Assembly: GCF_041956535.1 (NCBI RefSeq)
Contig: NW_027192198.1
Span: forward strand, 226,551-290,550
Source of the DNA: Calcarisporiella thermophila CBS 279.70
Lineage: Eukaryota > Calcarisporiellomycota
DNA: 64,000 bases
Reading direction: 5' to 3'
Shown: positions 22,721 through 33,658 of the stretch, piece after piece
Numbering within the stretch: position 1 is the stretch's first letter
Layout of the letters: each line of letters begins with the position of its first letter
Notes under the pieces: generated by a model
What the model was told of the DNA's origin: nothing
The model's input: only the letters and a program-made list of their open reading frames with translations
Databases searched by the model: none
Position numbers and translations under genes: made by a program

Positions 22721-24750
22721 ATGCGGGAATCCAATTTTTCCTGTCCAGTTCAAAACCGAGCTAGCCTGTGCATCTCATCCGCTCTCTATGACCGGCGTGC
22801 CCTTGATTGTACCGAATCACTCCCCCTTATCAATTCGCTTACTCACCTCACCTATCTTACCAGCACTTCACCCCGCATTCGGGAGGTTCTTACGCTTGAT
22901 GGTGGCCTAGAGCGACTAGTGCAGATTTTACGCCGAACTGTGGTGAGCGACAAACGAAGTGCATGGAAGTGGGCACTTGCATTCCAGAGCGTGGTGAATG
23001 TAGGAGTGCGTGGAACGGAGCAGATTAGGACACGCGTGGTCCAGGCGGGAACTGTGCCAGTACTAATCCGGGTGCTGGAAGAGTTTTTGGCCTCTCTCGA
23101 GCGGGCGAACCGTGAGCAGCGGGAGATTTTGATTTGGCAGCAGCAACAGCAACAGCAACAACAGCAACAAGTGCAACGGCAGCCTTTCCAGCTACGTCCT
23201 TTGTCACCCTTCAATACCAACCGGCAAACTCTCGTTGCCTCGCATCCCAATGTGAGATCGCGGGACGAGGAGGGCATCCGAAGAGGCAATGGGGTCGTCA
23301 CACCCCCCGCTAGCCTCACTATGGCTCATACTCGACGCACCGATGACATCCCCAATAGCGCTGGAGTTGCTACCCGCCAACGTTCCCAAACACTACCCTC
23401 GCAACGTCCTCAACATCACCAACTTCAGCAGCAACAGGGTATTTCGCTCGGAACCGCAGAAGAGCATGTCCTACAAAATATCGTATGTAGTTTCTTCTTT
23501 TTTGTGTAACCCATCTACTAAGTCTGAATGCGCATGGTTTATGTTAGATTGGAGATATCGACATGCTAAGTCACGGAAACCCAACTACCCCCCCTCAACC
23601 CACCAATACTCGTGCAGAAGCAACAGCACAAGCTGATAGAGCTACCACTACTCAACCCCTTGTACGTGTGAATAATATTCGCCAGGACAATACAGTTCGC
23701 ATTCGGACCACAGAGCCGGCCGCAAATAATCCCACAATAGAGCAAACGATCCCTCTTACGGAGCAATTGCCCACCCAACCTCCACAAGAGTCTGTCGAGA
23801 CGGAAACGACTCTCTACCGAGAAGGGGATGTGCTTCTGACACTCCAACTCCTTGCCTATCTTTCCAAATACCCCCGGCTGCGTGCCGTGTTTGCAGACGG
23901 CTATCCCAGCGGGAATGTGTTCACCCTTGTGGAACGATTCACGCATCGCGTGCATCCCGCAGAAATCCAGTATTGGGCTGGTGTAATTATGAGGAATGCT
24001 TGTCGCAAGGATGAAACACGGGGTGGACTACGGCAATGCGCCTATCTTGGCTGTGGACGGTGGGAAAGATTTCCCCGAGAATTTGCCAAGTGTAGGAGGT
24101 GTCGAAAGGCCAGGTATTGTAGTAAAGAGTGCCAGAATCTGGCATGGGCGAGTGGGCATCGGTGGTGGTGTGTGGAGCGACCAAGTTCCACTGCTATGCT
24201 GGCAGGTGCTAATGGTGTGGGGGGTACAACCTCAGGAGGCTCCACGGAGGATGTAACTGCCACCGAGGGTGGCGCAGAAATGATGCGGACCACAAACGGC
24301 GCAGATGCGGCTGGAAGAGGGGCAAGAGTTGGGGTGTTGGTGGGTGGAGCGGTGCAAACAACACCCGCTGCTCCTGCCGCCGCTGCACGAGCGGCACTAA
24401 TGGGAAACGGCCTAGCAACCACTCCACAGAATGATGTGCCTGGTTTCCCGATCTTGGCGCCGGGTATACCCATCGCCTCCCAGCCCGCTCAGCCAACCAT
24501 GGGCATAATAGTGGGACAGGCGGCTGCGCCGAATAATCCCCCCTCCCCCACTGTCGGACGAATCGCAGCAATCCGACAGAGGAGCGGAGGAACGGACGAC
24601 GACACAATGTCAAACCTATTAATGGCGGGTGAAGGCGGCCATGCTTCCCCTCGTCTCTTGGCGTCTGCCCCGACCGCCAACGGGAATACCGGGGAAATCT
24701 CTCCTTTCGCGATCACTCGGCATTCGCAAGATTACATGTACCTTGATTAG
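22721..24750 (+). CDS. MUB1: MUB1/SamB-like MYND zinc-finger protein
   Basis: In yeast Mub1 partners the ubiquitin ligase Ubr2 in Rpn4 turnover; in Aspergillus SamB affects morphogenesis. Exons 22721-23482 and 23548-24750 encode 654 residues. The N-terminus matches the family (MRESNFSCPVQNRAS, LYDRRALDCTESLPLINSL), followed by armadillo-like helices. A polyglutamine tract at about residues 141-152 and Gln/Pro-rich sequence come next. The second exon holds another helical block (VLLTLQLLAYLSKYPRLR, WAGVIMRNACRKDE) and the MYND finger: CAYLGCGRW, CRRCRKARYCSKECQNLAW, HRWWC. All expected Cys and His ligands are present. The remaining about 180 residues are low-complexity Ala/Gly/Pro sequence without a domain. 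Confidence 0.92.
23139..23172 (+). repeat. CAG/CAA polyglutamine repeat in MUB1
   Basis: Mixed CAG and CAA codons encode about eleven consecutive glutamines inside the N-terminal third of the protein. Confidence 0.8.
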
Positions 24751-25217
24751 AATGTACGCCGTACCCCTTTTGTTTAAAAGTATTATATGTTGAGTCTATT
24801 TTTCTCGATTTTTTTTTCTTCTCTTCTCTTTATCTTATTTGGTTGTTTGTTTTTTCTTTTTTCTTCACTTCCTCGAACTCCTCTCTCTCTTCACCGTTAT
24901 AGCCTAATCGACTTAAATCCGTACAACTTATCTCATATATTGTAGTTTTTTTGGGTTTTCTATTTTAAAGGAAAATTTCTACTATTTTATTTATTTTTTG
25001 TTGCTTTTTTATGAACATTTATCTTACTCTCTATTCCTATCTTATTACTATGTTTTTCTTTTTCTTTGAGAGCACTTTCTCATAAAATAAAATATTGAAA
25101 TTGTGAATTATTATCCCGGTGGTGCATGTACCAAAAGAGAAACAAGTTTATTTAAGCATAGAAAACGAAAAAGAAAAGAAACCAAAAATTAAGAAAAATA
25201 CATCCTTAAATTTGAAA
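24751..25217. other. Convergent 3' spacer
   Basis: AT-rich tail-to-tail spacer of MUB1 and the Rab5 gene, with T-rich tracts; nothing else seen. Confidence 0.5.
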
Positions 25218-26370
25218 TTAGCTAGAGAGGGAAGCAATGGGAAGAGAGAGTGAAAGAAAAATAGTTAGTATGAATTCTGGCACAGTAGTTAGTAAACCAT
25301 TTAGTGGGCTTACCAGGCACAACCGCTTGCCTCCTGCGGCCGGTTCAAATCAAGAGTTCCCCGTGGAAGAGCGGCGTTCCGGTTGGCTCGTTGGTTTGCC
25401 GCAAGCTGTTCTAGTGGTAATTTGCGAGCTATGGCTAGGAAGAGTTCGTTGACGTTCTCCGCAGTTTTTGCACTAGTCTCAAAGAACAGTAGCCCTGCCT
25501 CATCCGCGTATGCTTGTGCCTCTTCAGTGGGGACGGCACGTCGTGCCTCAAGATCCTTCTTGTTGCCTGCAAGAGCTATGATGATATTGGGGTCAGCCTG
25601 CCGCTGTAACTCCTTTACCCACGACTTGGCCTTTTCAAGAGATGCAGTCTGTGAAATGTCGTAGACGACAATTGCGCAGTTCGCGTTACGATAGTACATA
25701 GGCGCTAAGCTCTTATATCGCTGCGAAGTAGCAAAATGAGTATAACCTCAAAGGAATAGAAAAAGCGTAGCAGCATCACTACTAACCTCTTGTCCAGCGG
25801 TATCCCTAGTTAGTATAGAATTTAAATAAAATTAAATGAGAAACGTGACTAATTAGTCTTCCAAGACAATTGCCATCTCATAAATTAAAAAATAGCAAAA
25901 TGACTATGTACCAGATCTCAAATTTCACAGTCGTGTCAGCGTCAAGAGAAACCGTTTGAGTCAAAAACGCAGCTAAGAGCACGTATAATTGAAATGAGCT
26001 GAATGGGGGATAAAAAAGATAGCATTGAATAGGTAAATACCGCCAATAGTGCTCTCTCTGTAGTCATCAAATTGATCTTTAACGAATCGTAAAACAAGGC
26101 TGAAGGTGAATTCGAACACAAGATCAGTTAATTCCTCTACATTGAACAGCGTGAAATCAACAATGTGACAATCACAAACCTAGATTTCCCAACAGCGCTC
26201 TCTCCTGTAAACGCAAATAAGAGAAAAATAGGGATGGCGTGAAACCTCCGTATATGAATTTGGAAAGACTACATCGATGATGGCAAATTACCCAAAAGAA
26301 CTAGTTTGAATTGATAAAGCTTTCCAGTGGTCTGCTGAGGTGTTTGACGTCGGGGAATGGGTGAGCTCAT
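25218..26370 (-). CDS. YPT5: Rab5 family GTPase (Ypt5/Vps21-like)
   Basis: Early-endosome GTPase. Seven exons (26370-26292, 26204-26180, 26099-26041, 25972-25912, 25805-25787, 25720-25314, 25221-25218) encode 217 residues. Motifs: P-loop GESAVGKS, switch [38 protein letters not shown] and ETSAK, all canonical for Rab5. Read without the last intron the protein would end in a Trp after CA. Splicing from 25313 to the TAG at 25222-25224 changes the end to Cys-Ala-Cys-stop, a proper geranylgeranylation motif encoded by a final exon of only four coding bases. Exons 2 and 5 are 25 and 19 bases. It faces the eL20 gene across 255 bases. Its likely exchange factor, Vps9, is at 60.9-63.7 kb. Confidence 0.94.
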
Positions 26371-26625
26371 GATGTCTGAATAAGGATAATGTTAAATGTG
26401 ATCTTCAGTGGGGTCAAGTGACAAAACAGCAAAAAAAAGGAGACAACCAAGAAATAAGTTAAATTCAATGAAAGTGTGAAAAGAGACAAATCCATCCTCG
26501 CGCAAAATCCGTAGACGTCACAAAAATCGCTGAATTTCAAACTTCCAATTTCGCACAACCTCCGTTCCTCCTTTCACTTTTATCGCACTCCACTCGCGTC
26601 CAACGCAAGGTTAGAACAGAAATCC
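26371..26625. promoter_or_regulatory. Bidirectional promoter, Rab5 / eL20
   Basis: 255 bases between opposing ATGs. C/T-rich sequence (about 26560-26600) lies just upstream of the ribosomal protein start. No defined site assigned. Confidence 0.5.
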
Positions 26626-27502
26626 ATGGCTAGGGTGAGTACATCAACCGAAACCAGAGCAGATGGAAGGATACATTGTGAAATTACGGATACACCGCTA
26701 CGGAGAAGTGGCTATATCGATCGGGAGTGCTTGAAGATGGATGGATGGATGGATGGATGATATAGGATGGACTGGGATAGGGGATGGGGTAGGCCATTCC
26801 CCCATCGAATATCAACGATGCGGTACATCCGGACGCAATATCCTTCCTGGCTCGAATATCCAATTCCCACAAGTAATTAATTGCATTAACTGATCTCCAC
26901 TTCATTTTCAGTTGCACGAGTACCAGGTAGTGGGACGTAAGCTCCCCTCCAAGGCTGAGCCCGTTCCTAAGCTCTACCGCATGCGTCTCTTCGCCCCGAA
27001 TGAGGTTGTTGCGAAAAGCCGATTCTGGTATTTCTTGAGGAAGCTTCGCAAGGTCAAGAAGGCCGCCGGCGAGATCGTCTCGGTCAACGAGGTAAGGATC
27101 GAGATGGATTCATCCATTGTCATCGAATCGTCAGTAATAGGCATGCATGAATCTTTTTTTTAGATCTTCGAGAAGCGACCCGACACCGTTAAGAACTTTG
27201 GTGTCTGGCTCCGCTACGATTCGCGCTCCGGCACCCACAACATGTACAAGGAGTTCCGTGAGCTCTCGCGTGTTGCTGCCGTTCAGGCCTGCTATCAGGA
27301 TATGGCTGCTCGCCATCGTGCCCGCTTCAGCTCGATCCAAATCATCCGCGTTGCTGAAGTCAAGACTGCCGATGTCCGCCGCCCCTACATCAAGCAGTTG
27401 CTTGTTCCCAAGCTGCGCTTCCCTCTTCCCCACCGTGTGCAGCTCCGCGACAAGAGCAAGAGCTCTGTGTTCGTTGCCAAACGCCCCACCACCTTCTACT
27501 AA
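26626..27502 (+). CDS. RPL20: 60S ribosomal protein eL20 (L18a/L20)
   Basis: Large-subunit ribosomal protein. Exons 26626-26634, 26912-27091 and 27164-27502 encode 175 residues, the normal size. Exon 1 has only Met-Ala-Arg. Conserved blocks: [69 protein letters not shown], then [20 protein letters not shown] and [12 protein letters not shown]. Intron 1 is 277 bases, long for this window, and carries a (GGAT)n repeat; a long first intron right after a tiny exon is common in fungal ribosomal protein genes. Codon use is more biased to C-ending codons than in its AT-rich neighbours, as expected for high expression. Confidence 0.97.
26737..26759 (+). repeat. GGAT tetranucleotide repeat in eL20 intron 1
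   Basis: About five tandem copies of GGAT/GATG within the first intron. Confidence 0.7.
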
Positions 27503-27718
27503 AAAAATTGCTCCTTTCACACTTTTTCTCTACTTTTCCCTTATTCTGTTTTTATATTGTATTGGCGCTTTTTTTAACCTCTTCTTTTTTTCTGTTCTAT
27601 TAAGAGTGAGTGAAGAAATATAACCCCTTTTTTACTAAATAGAATCTTCGGGCCATTATAGAGAAAGATATAGAATAACTCTTGGGAAGGAAATATTTAC
27701 AAGAAAGCTTTTAATACA

Positions 27719-28607
27719 TCAGAATGGTTTCGCACATTTACGATACTCGATAGCCTTTGTCTTCGGGCATTGCATCTCTTGCCATGATATTGGGATCATG
27801 ATGGCATCTAATGCGGAAGAGATTATTCGAGAAAATATTGTAAATATCAATTATGGTCATCTTAGACATACCTGCAACACTCTTTGCAAATATTACGCCT
27901 AATTCGTTTCTGGCTGTGGATAGATAGTATGATCGAGCATCACCCAGTGATATCTACAACAGATCTGGATGAGTAAATCTTAACTATCCAACGCAATTGT
28001 GCTATGTATTTACCACTTCAGCCCGCACTATATCACCCGGTCGGAAGGAGTCGTATATCTTCACTTTATCTTTCTCAGTTGCGCGAACATCCTGCACTCT
28101 ATTGGATGAGGAGAGAATTAGAAAGAGAAAAATCCAAGGCACATATATATGTGCATGAAAATATGTCTTTTACCGAATCACTCCTTGGAAATCCTCACGA
28201 CATGCTGAAGATCCAACAACCATAATGGCAACTGTGGCGAAACGTGGATTGATGCGTATGACCTTTCCAGTAATCTAGTTTAAGTCAAATAATTAGAATG
28301 TCGCAGTCTAAATAAAAAAAGGAAGAGGCTATTTACGATGCTCCCGACATCCGGAATTGCGGACTGCTCCTTTTCTCTAACAACACTCACAACTTTCTAC
28401 GTAAGAGTAGTCAAACCAAAATTAACATGGACTTCATTTTCCGAAATTAGAATAGAAAGCAACCTTTCCAGCTTCATTGGTTGACAACTTTTTCACTCCA
28501 ACAATACTGGCATGCACTATCCCTTGACGCTCGTAAGTGCCGGGGCCCGGCACAAATTCATTAGAGAGCCCAACACGCTGCCCAGGAGTTACAATATCAG
28601 CCGTCAT
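27719..28607 (-). CDS. CSL4: RNA exosome cap subunit Csl4 (EXOSC1)
   Basis: S1-domain cap protein of the RNA exosome. Six exons (28607-28464, 28396-28337, 28274-28174, 28098-28014, 27953-27872, 27807-27719) encode 186 residues. The N-terminal domain shows VTPGQRVG and GPGTYERQGIVHASIVG; the S1-like domain has IPDVGSI, ITGKVIRINPRFATVAIMVV and DVRATEKDKVKIYDSFRPGD, which is nearly identical to the animal protein; the C-terminus has SLGDARSYYLSTARNELGV and the Cys-containing ISWQEMQCPKT. At exon 4 the acceptor at 28099-28101 is used rather than one a few bases downstream, because only the former keeps frame. Confidence 0.94.
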
Positions 28608-28858
28608 CTCTAATGTTGAACAATGATATTATGAAACGCTAGTTGGGATAGAGGAATTTGTTTATAGATTAATAAAGTCACAAGAAAAGATCTCTGTGAC
28701 TTCTCTCGATAATTTTCTTGTGCAATTTGTCGCGTATATAGGACAAACGATTCTCCAAGTTAAAAGGGGCATTCACTCGCGAGGATTGATGATAATTGGC
28801 GAGGCATCCGGACTCGAGCTCTATAATTAGCTGATAGCTTCACTTTTTGTTAAATAAT
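28608..28858. promoter_or_regulatory. Bidirectional promoter, CSL4 / MED5
   Basis: 251 bases between opposing ATGs, AT-rich. No defined site assigned. Confidence 0.5.
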
Positions 28859-31567
28859 ATGCGGATTAACTCGCAATCGAACAAGCTAAAGTTTCTGGAG
28901 GATGAAGGTGCAGGTAGAGTCATGCCTTCTGCGGGTGTGACATATTTAGCCTACTACACGGTACTTAAAATTAGCCAACGATTACCCCCTCTACTTTATC
29001 AACTTTACCGCGTATTTTAGGTTGGTGTCCGGCCCACATTGAGTGATGCAGAAGCAGCAAAACTGTTAAATAAATTACAGAGATTGCGAGTAAGTATACG
29101 CATTCTACCTCCGTTTCGTTTAATTCAATACCATTTTCATTATGCTCTCTTGTTTAGTCCGATCCTCCTGCGGTGTTTTATCTCGAACTCTGGGTAAACG
29201 CTTTAACTGGCTTGGCCAAAGCGTGTGCAAATAAGTTACCACTCCATCATCAGTTATTGTGGAAACATTTCGTGCTGGTAAAAGTTCCAAGGCTCATACT
29301 GTTGCTGGAGACCAACAAGAAGGATTTAGAATTAGAAGTGGAGATGAAAATGGAGGTGGAAAATGGAGAAAAAGTAAATATTTCATTTTCCTCCATTATT
29401 CTCTTGATTCGGCTTCATGGCTGGCATAAAATGATATATATATAGATATCCACTGCGGCGGTTGAAACGGCTCTTTCACAATTGAGAGGATTTCGCAGAT
29501 TACTTAACACGTGTGATATGATGGCATTAAGCACTTCTTCGTCATTGGAGGATATGCTGGATGATAGCAAATCGTAATATTTAACACGTTTAGGCTGAAT
29601 CGTTATATATATTTATGATTTCTTTGAGTAGACAGGACATCTTCGTCTCTATTCTACGTGTTTGTCGCTTCCACCAGCTGATCCGAGATGAATTCATCGC
29701 GGAGATTGGAATGGCGGACCGTTTTGGGGGAATCGAACTCTTTGAGGAAGAAACTACCAACAACCTTCTACAACAAGCTAAAACGGATCCTTCGATTGAA
29801 ACCTTTGAAACAATCGTATCGACTTTCCCCGGGAATTTTCTCAAGACAGATGCACTAATCGAAAGCCTATTAGAGTTGATGCTGAACTGGGCAAGAGAGA
29901 AGAACGCACAGAATCTTGGGACTGCATGCAAACAATTGATAGAACGAACGGAAGTTCTGGATGGAATATTTTTATTGAAATCACCGATGGAGCTATTACA
30001 GCCACTGGAAGAGTTTTGTAATAAATGGAGCCCTTCGAGTGAGGATGACATTGGTAATATTGATCTTCACCTTTCATGTTGGCATAGAACTGAATTAATA
30101 TCAATCTGCCCAATAGATATCTATCAAGCTAATTTTGAAGGATACGGATACGTTTTTACCTTAGTCGCCTATGTGATCAACCGCTATGAAGTATATATTT
30201 AACAATCCATATTAATAGTGAGAGCAATTTGAGTTTACCAAATGGTTATTTTTCCAGCTATGGAATAATTTAGAGGCGATGTTCAATGACAAATCCGGGT
30301 TCTGTTATCGCTGGTTTTTACGGCCAATCGAGGACATTAGCTCCAAAACAATCAAAGCCGAACAAAACGAGTTGGTCGGACAGTGGATATCAGCTCTGTT
30401 AGACAGCATGGGTATACCTGACGATTTGATTAGGTAATTTTTTGGCTATTGCATGCAGTTAAATTCTCGGTTTATTTGACTCGAGATTACTTAGAGCATC
30501 AACTCCCCAAATTCTTCTTCAAATATCGCCCTCCATTTTCGAGCATGCGCTTAGTGCTTGCGAGACAGAAGTGATCGACTATGACACTCTGACTGGTGGC
30601 CTTGAGTATTTCCTCCAACCTTTCCTTTCCTACGCACTCCTCAGTATTATCCAGTGGCTATGCGATGAAATCATTTTCGATTGCAACGGGCCATCTCTTC
30701 CTCTTACAGTATTGAAATCGCTTTTGATGTCGGAAAATTTTCCCACGATGGTGCTTCAGGTAGTTGGTCGGAGAATCCTTGCTGCTCTGCATCTGTTACG
30801 AGAGGAAGATGCAGAAATCCGGGACTTGGAGCAAAAGATTATCAGTAAATTGGAAGGAGAGGGTGAGTGATATCGACAATGCGGGTATATCCCGTATGTT
30901 AATCTTTCTATCGATAACAGAGTTCTATGTCAAGCGATGGTCTAACGAAGAAATAAGCTATCGATGCCAAGTGATGTACCACGGATTCGTGCGCGGAAGC
31001 CGCTCTCAGGATGAGGTCGACCAGACAGGTAGTCCCCACATCGATATCTATTTACTCCGCCAACAACTCGCACTGGGAGGTCCTCGTTGGTTTATTAATA
31101 TGATCATTGGTGAAATATTGAATGCGGGAGGTCATTTAGGCGCTGCTTTTAGGGGGGCTGAACTTGGTGCAGTTGTCATCAGCCTACCTATTATTTTTGC
31201 CGAAAACCCGCACGTTTGGCCAGAAAGAATGTTGAACATGATGGTAACCGAAATTCTACCTGAGATTCTATTAACGTCGAACGGGGAGATGAACTTCCTG
31301 CTAGGGCAAGCCCTCGCATGTTTTATTGCTTTGTGTCTAGAATTAGTCCTAGAGGATAAAAGAGCAGAGTTGGAGAGGATGGTTACGTTAATACTCGAGA
31401 TGTTGAAGGAGGCGGCCCGGGAAACAGTTGATGGCACTCTAGTCGATTCAGTTAGTGGGAAAGAAGGCTTTTTGAGAGGATTTGCCTTTAGCTTTAGTGA
31501 GAACGAGGTGCTCGGCGAAAGGATTCCTCAGCACAAAAACAACTGCAGGTCAATATTTGGAGAATAA
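28859..31567 (+). CDS. NUT1: Mediator subunit Med5/Nut1-like
   Basis: Tail-module subunit of the Mediator complex. Nine exons (28859-28960, 29021-29089, 29158-29373, 29446-29573, 29632-30053, 30129-30190, 30258-30433, 30495-30862, 30921-31567) encode 729 residues with all joins in frame. The protein is helical and leucine-rich. The best family signal is GGLEYFLQPFLSYALLSIIQWL (quoted as two parts: GGLEYFLQPFL and SYALLSIIQWL), which fits the Med5 signature where a GG-FL-QPFL-P-L block is conserved, and the C-terminal ALGGPRWFINMIIGEIL. The exact first exon is the weakest part, since other upstream starts are possible and the N-terminus is poorly conserved in the family. An alternative is another HEAT-like protein. 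Confidence 0.72.
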
Positions 31568-31741
31568 ATTTTCACAGAAACTAATTGCGATCAAAGACTT
31601 TTTCTCCATTGTTCTATAAAGACATTCATTTTATAAAATATAATTTTTTGTAAACCAGAATCAACTAAAAATAAAAAAATGTTGAACAAGAAGAAAAAAT
31701 AGAAAAGAATTTACAATTCCAGTTACAGATTTTTAGTTGAC

Positions 31742-32342
31742 TTAGAATCCTGGGGGAACAAGACCAGAGGGACGCTGCTGCTGCTGTTGTGAGCCTGGAA
31801 GACCAGTTTGCTGGTTTGAAGGTACGCCCATCATCTAAAAACAAGCGGGAAAATGTGAAAATACCAGTTAGTATACCATTAGTAGCCGTTCAGAAAAAAA
31901 TAATATGATAATGAAAAAAAAGGTGATCAACACAAGAGTGTCGATGAAAAGGATGAGAACAAAAACTACGAACCTGTTGACTCTGTTGCTGCATCTTTGC
32001 TTCGTTTTCATAAGCAATTAAAGCTTGCTCTTTCTCGATCTCCATTGCAAGAGGAAGCACAACCAACAATGCGGTTGTCGTCACCACCCAAGCAGCTTTT
32101 CCGAAAAAGTTGACGCCAGCCTTTCCCCAGCCATAAATCCAATTTGTTTGTTGCCAAATAGCACGACGCTGTCGCTCCGGCACGATATCTCGCAGAGCAT
32201 AAATGCGCTCGAAAAATGATTCTTCAATGTCTTCTTCATCTGTCACATCAGAGAGATCCGAATCAGAAAGCTCGGATTCTTCTTCTTCCTCAAAGGCTCT
32301 AGATTCAAAATGCTCGTCAGACACTTCTTCTAGCTTCACCAT
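31742..32342 (-). CDS. TOM22: Mitochondrial import receptor subunit Tom22
   Basis: Central receptor of the outer-membrane TOM complex. Exons 32342-31974 and 31834-31742 encode 153 residues. The acidic cytosolic part (EEEEESELSDSDLSDVTDEE) binds presequences, then comes the conserved ESFFERIYALRDIVP and the helix leading into the membrane (IWQQTNWIYGWGKAG). One membrane segment (AAWVVTTTALLVVLPLAMEI) follows, then a Gln-rich intermembrane-space tail. Size and order match fungal Tom22. Confidence 0.94.
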
Positions 32343-32530
32343 TGTGCTATAGTAATAATAGTTTGGATCAAATGTTTAAACGGAGAACGAGCGACTAAAT
32401 AGCCAAGTTGATTTTGTTTATTGTGGCCACTGATATTCTAAGCCGCAGAGGATGACGTTCTTTCGGGAGCTTAGAAAATGATTCGGAGAATATGAAGAGT
32501 GGCACACTCTCTTTATCCTTTACAACGAAT
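32343..32530. promoter_or_regulatory. Bidirectional promoter, TOM22 / Rab11
   Basis: 188 bases between opposing starts, or 149 if the upstream in-frame ATG at 32492 is used for Rab11. Confidence 0.5.
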
Positions 32531-33340
32531 ATGCTGGACAATGACGAGTATGATTTTCTGTTCAAGCTTGTGCTGCTGGGGGACAGTTCAGTGGGAAAAA
32601 CCAACCTTCTATCTCGTTTTGTTGTAAGCTGATTGATATTGGCTTGTTTTGTTCTAATGCAGAACAAATGTATTTCATTCTATAGAGGAATGAATTTTCA
32701 CTTGAAACCAAGTCGACCATTGGGGTCGAATTCAGCTTAAAGACCATTGAAATCGAGGGAAAAATAATCAAGGCACAGATCTGGGATACGAGTGGGCAGG
32801 TAATGCGAAAGTTATTTTGTCTCCTACTCGTACTCAACTCTAATTATATCGCAACAGGAACGCTATCGCGCCATAACAGGTGCATATTATCGAGGTGCAG
32901 TAGGGGCACTTCTTGTCTATGATATCACGAGGCATACTTCCTTTGAAAATATATCGCATTGGCTTAAAGAGCTGCGTAGCTATGCCGATTCCAATATCGT
33001 GCTTATACTTGTTGGCAACAAAATAGATCTCGAGACCTCCCGTGAAGTATCCACTGTGGAGGCGAAAAAGTTTGCCGAAAAAGAAGGTTTTTTGTTCGTG
33101 GAGACATCAGCATTGGATTCGACAAATGTCACAAAGGCTTTTGACTTGACTTTTGAACAGATTTGGAGAGTTGTGCCCAAAAAAACCGTAAAGGATAAGG
33201 ATTGTGAAGAAGGTGGAATTGGAGGACGCAATATTATATATATACCAGGTCCTAGCAGCAAAGAATATCACCCGCATAGGTGGGCACCGGCCGGTGGGAG
33301 ACAACAGAAAGAATGGCATAATTCATCATGCTGTTCATAA
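32531..33340 (+). CDS. RAB11: Rab11-like GTPase (Ypt3/Ypt31 family)
   Basis: Exocytic and recycling-route GTPase. Exons 32531-32623, 32686-32799 and 32858-33340 encode 229 residues. Motifs: [20 protein letters not shown] (P-loop), [12 protein letters not shown] (switch I and effector segment typical of Rab11), [11 protein letters not shown], and a C-terminal Cys-Cys-Ser prenylation end. Two departures: the G3 motif is WDTSGQ where nearly all Rabs have WDTAGQ, and the variable tail is long and Gly/Pro-rich. An in-frame ATG at 32492 would add 13 residues; I chose 32531 because Rab11 proteins normally begin a few residues before EYDFLFK. Confidence 0.92.
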
Positions 33341-33658
33341 TTAATACTGATCCGAATACTTCTAGTAATAGTGTATATTTTACTCTTTCTTTACGACGCA
33401 TTACACTATATAGTTTTACGTTTTATTTTATGCGTTATATTTCTACTTTGCGTCTAATGCTAATCGTATAGTTGCTAGTATTTATAATTTTTGCGCATTT
33501 ACCCCATTGGGCTTTTCTTTTATTTCCATATATTGGATATAAAATAATAAATTTTATATGAATATAACAAATCTTGTAAGAATGAGGTAAAATGGTTCGA
33601 CTATAATTACTGGATAGAAGTTAATGATATTAGTGAATAGGATATGTAACATCCCTTC
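33341..33658. other. Convergent 3' spacer, very AT-rich
   Basis: Tail-to-tail spacer of the Rab11 and kelch genes; nothing recognised. Confidence 0.4.
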
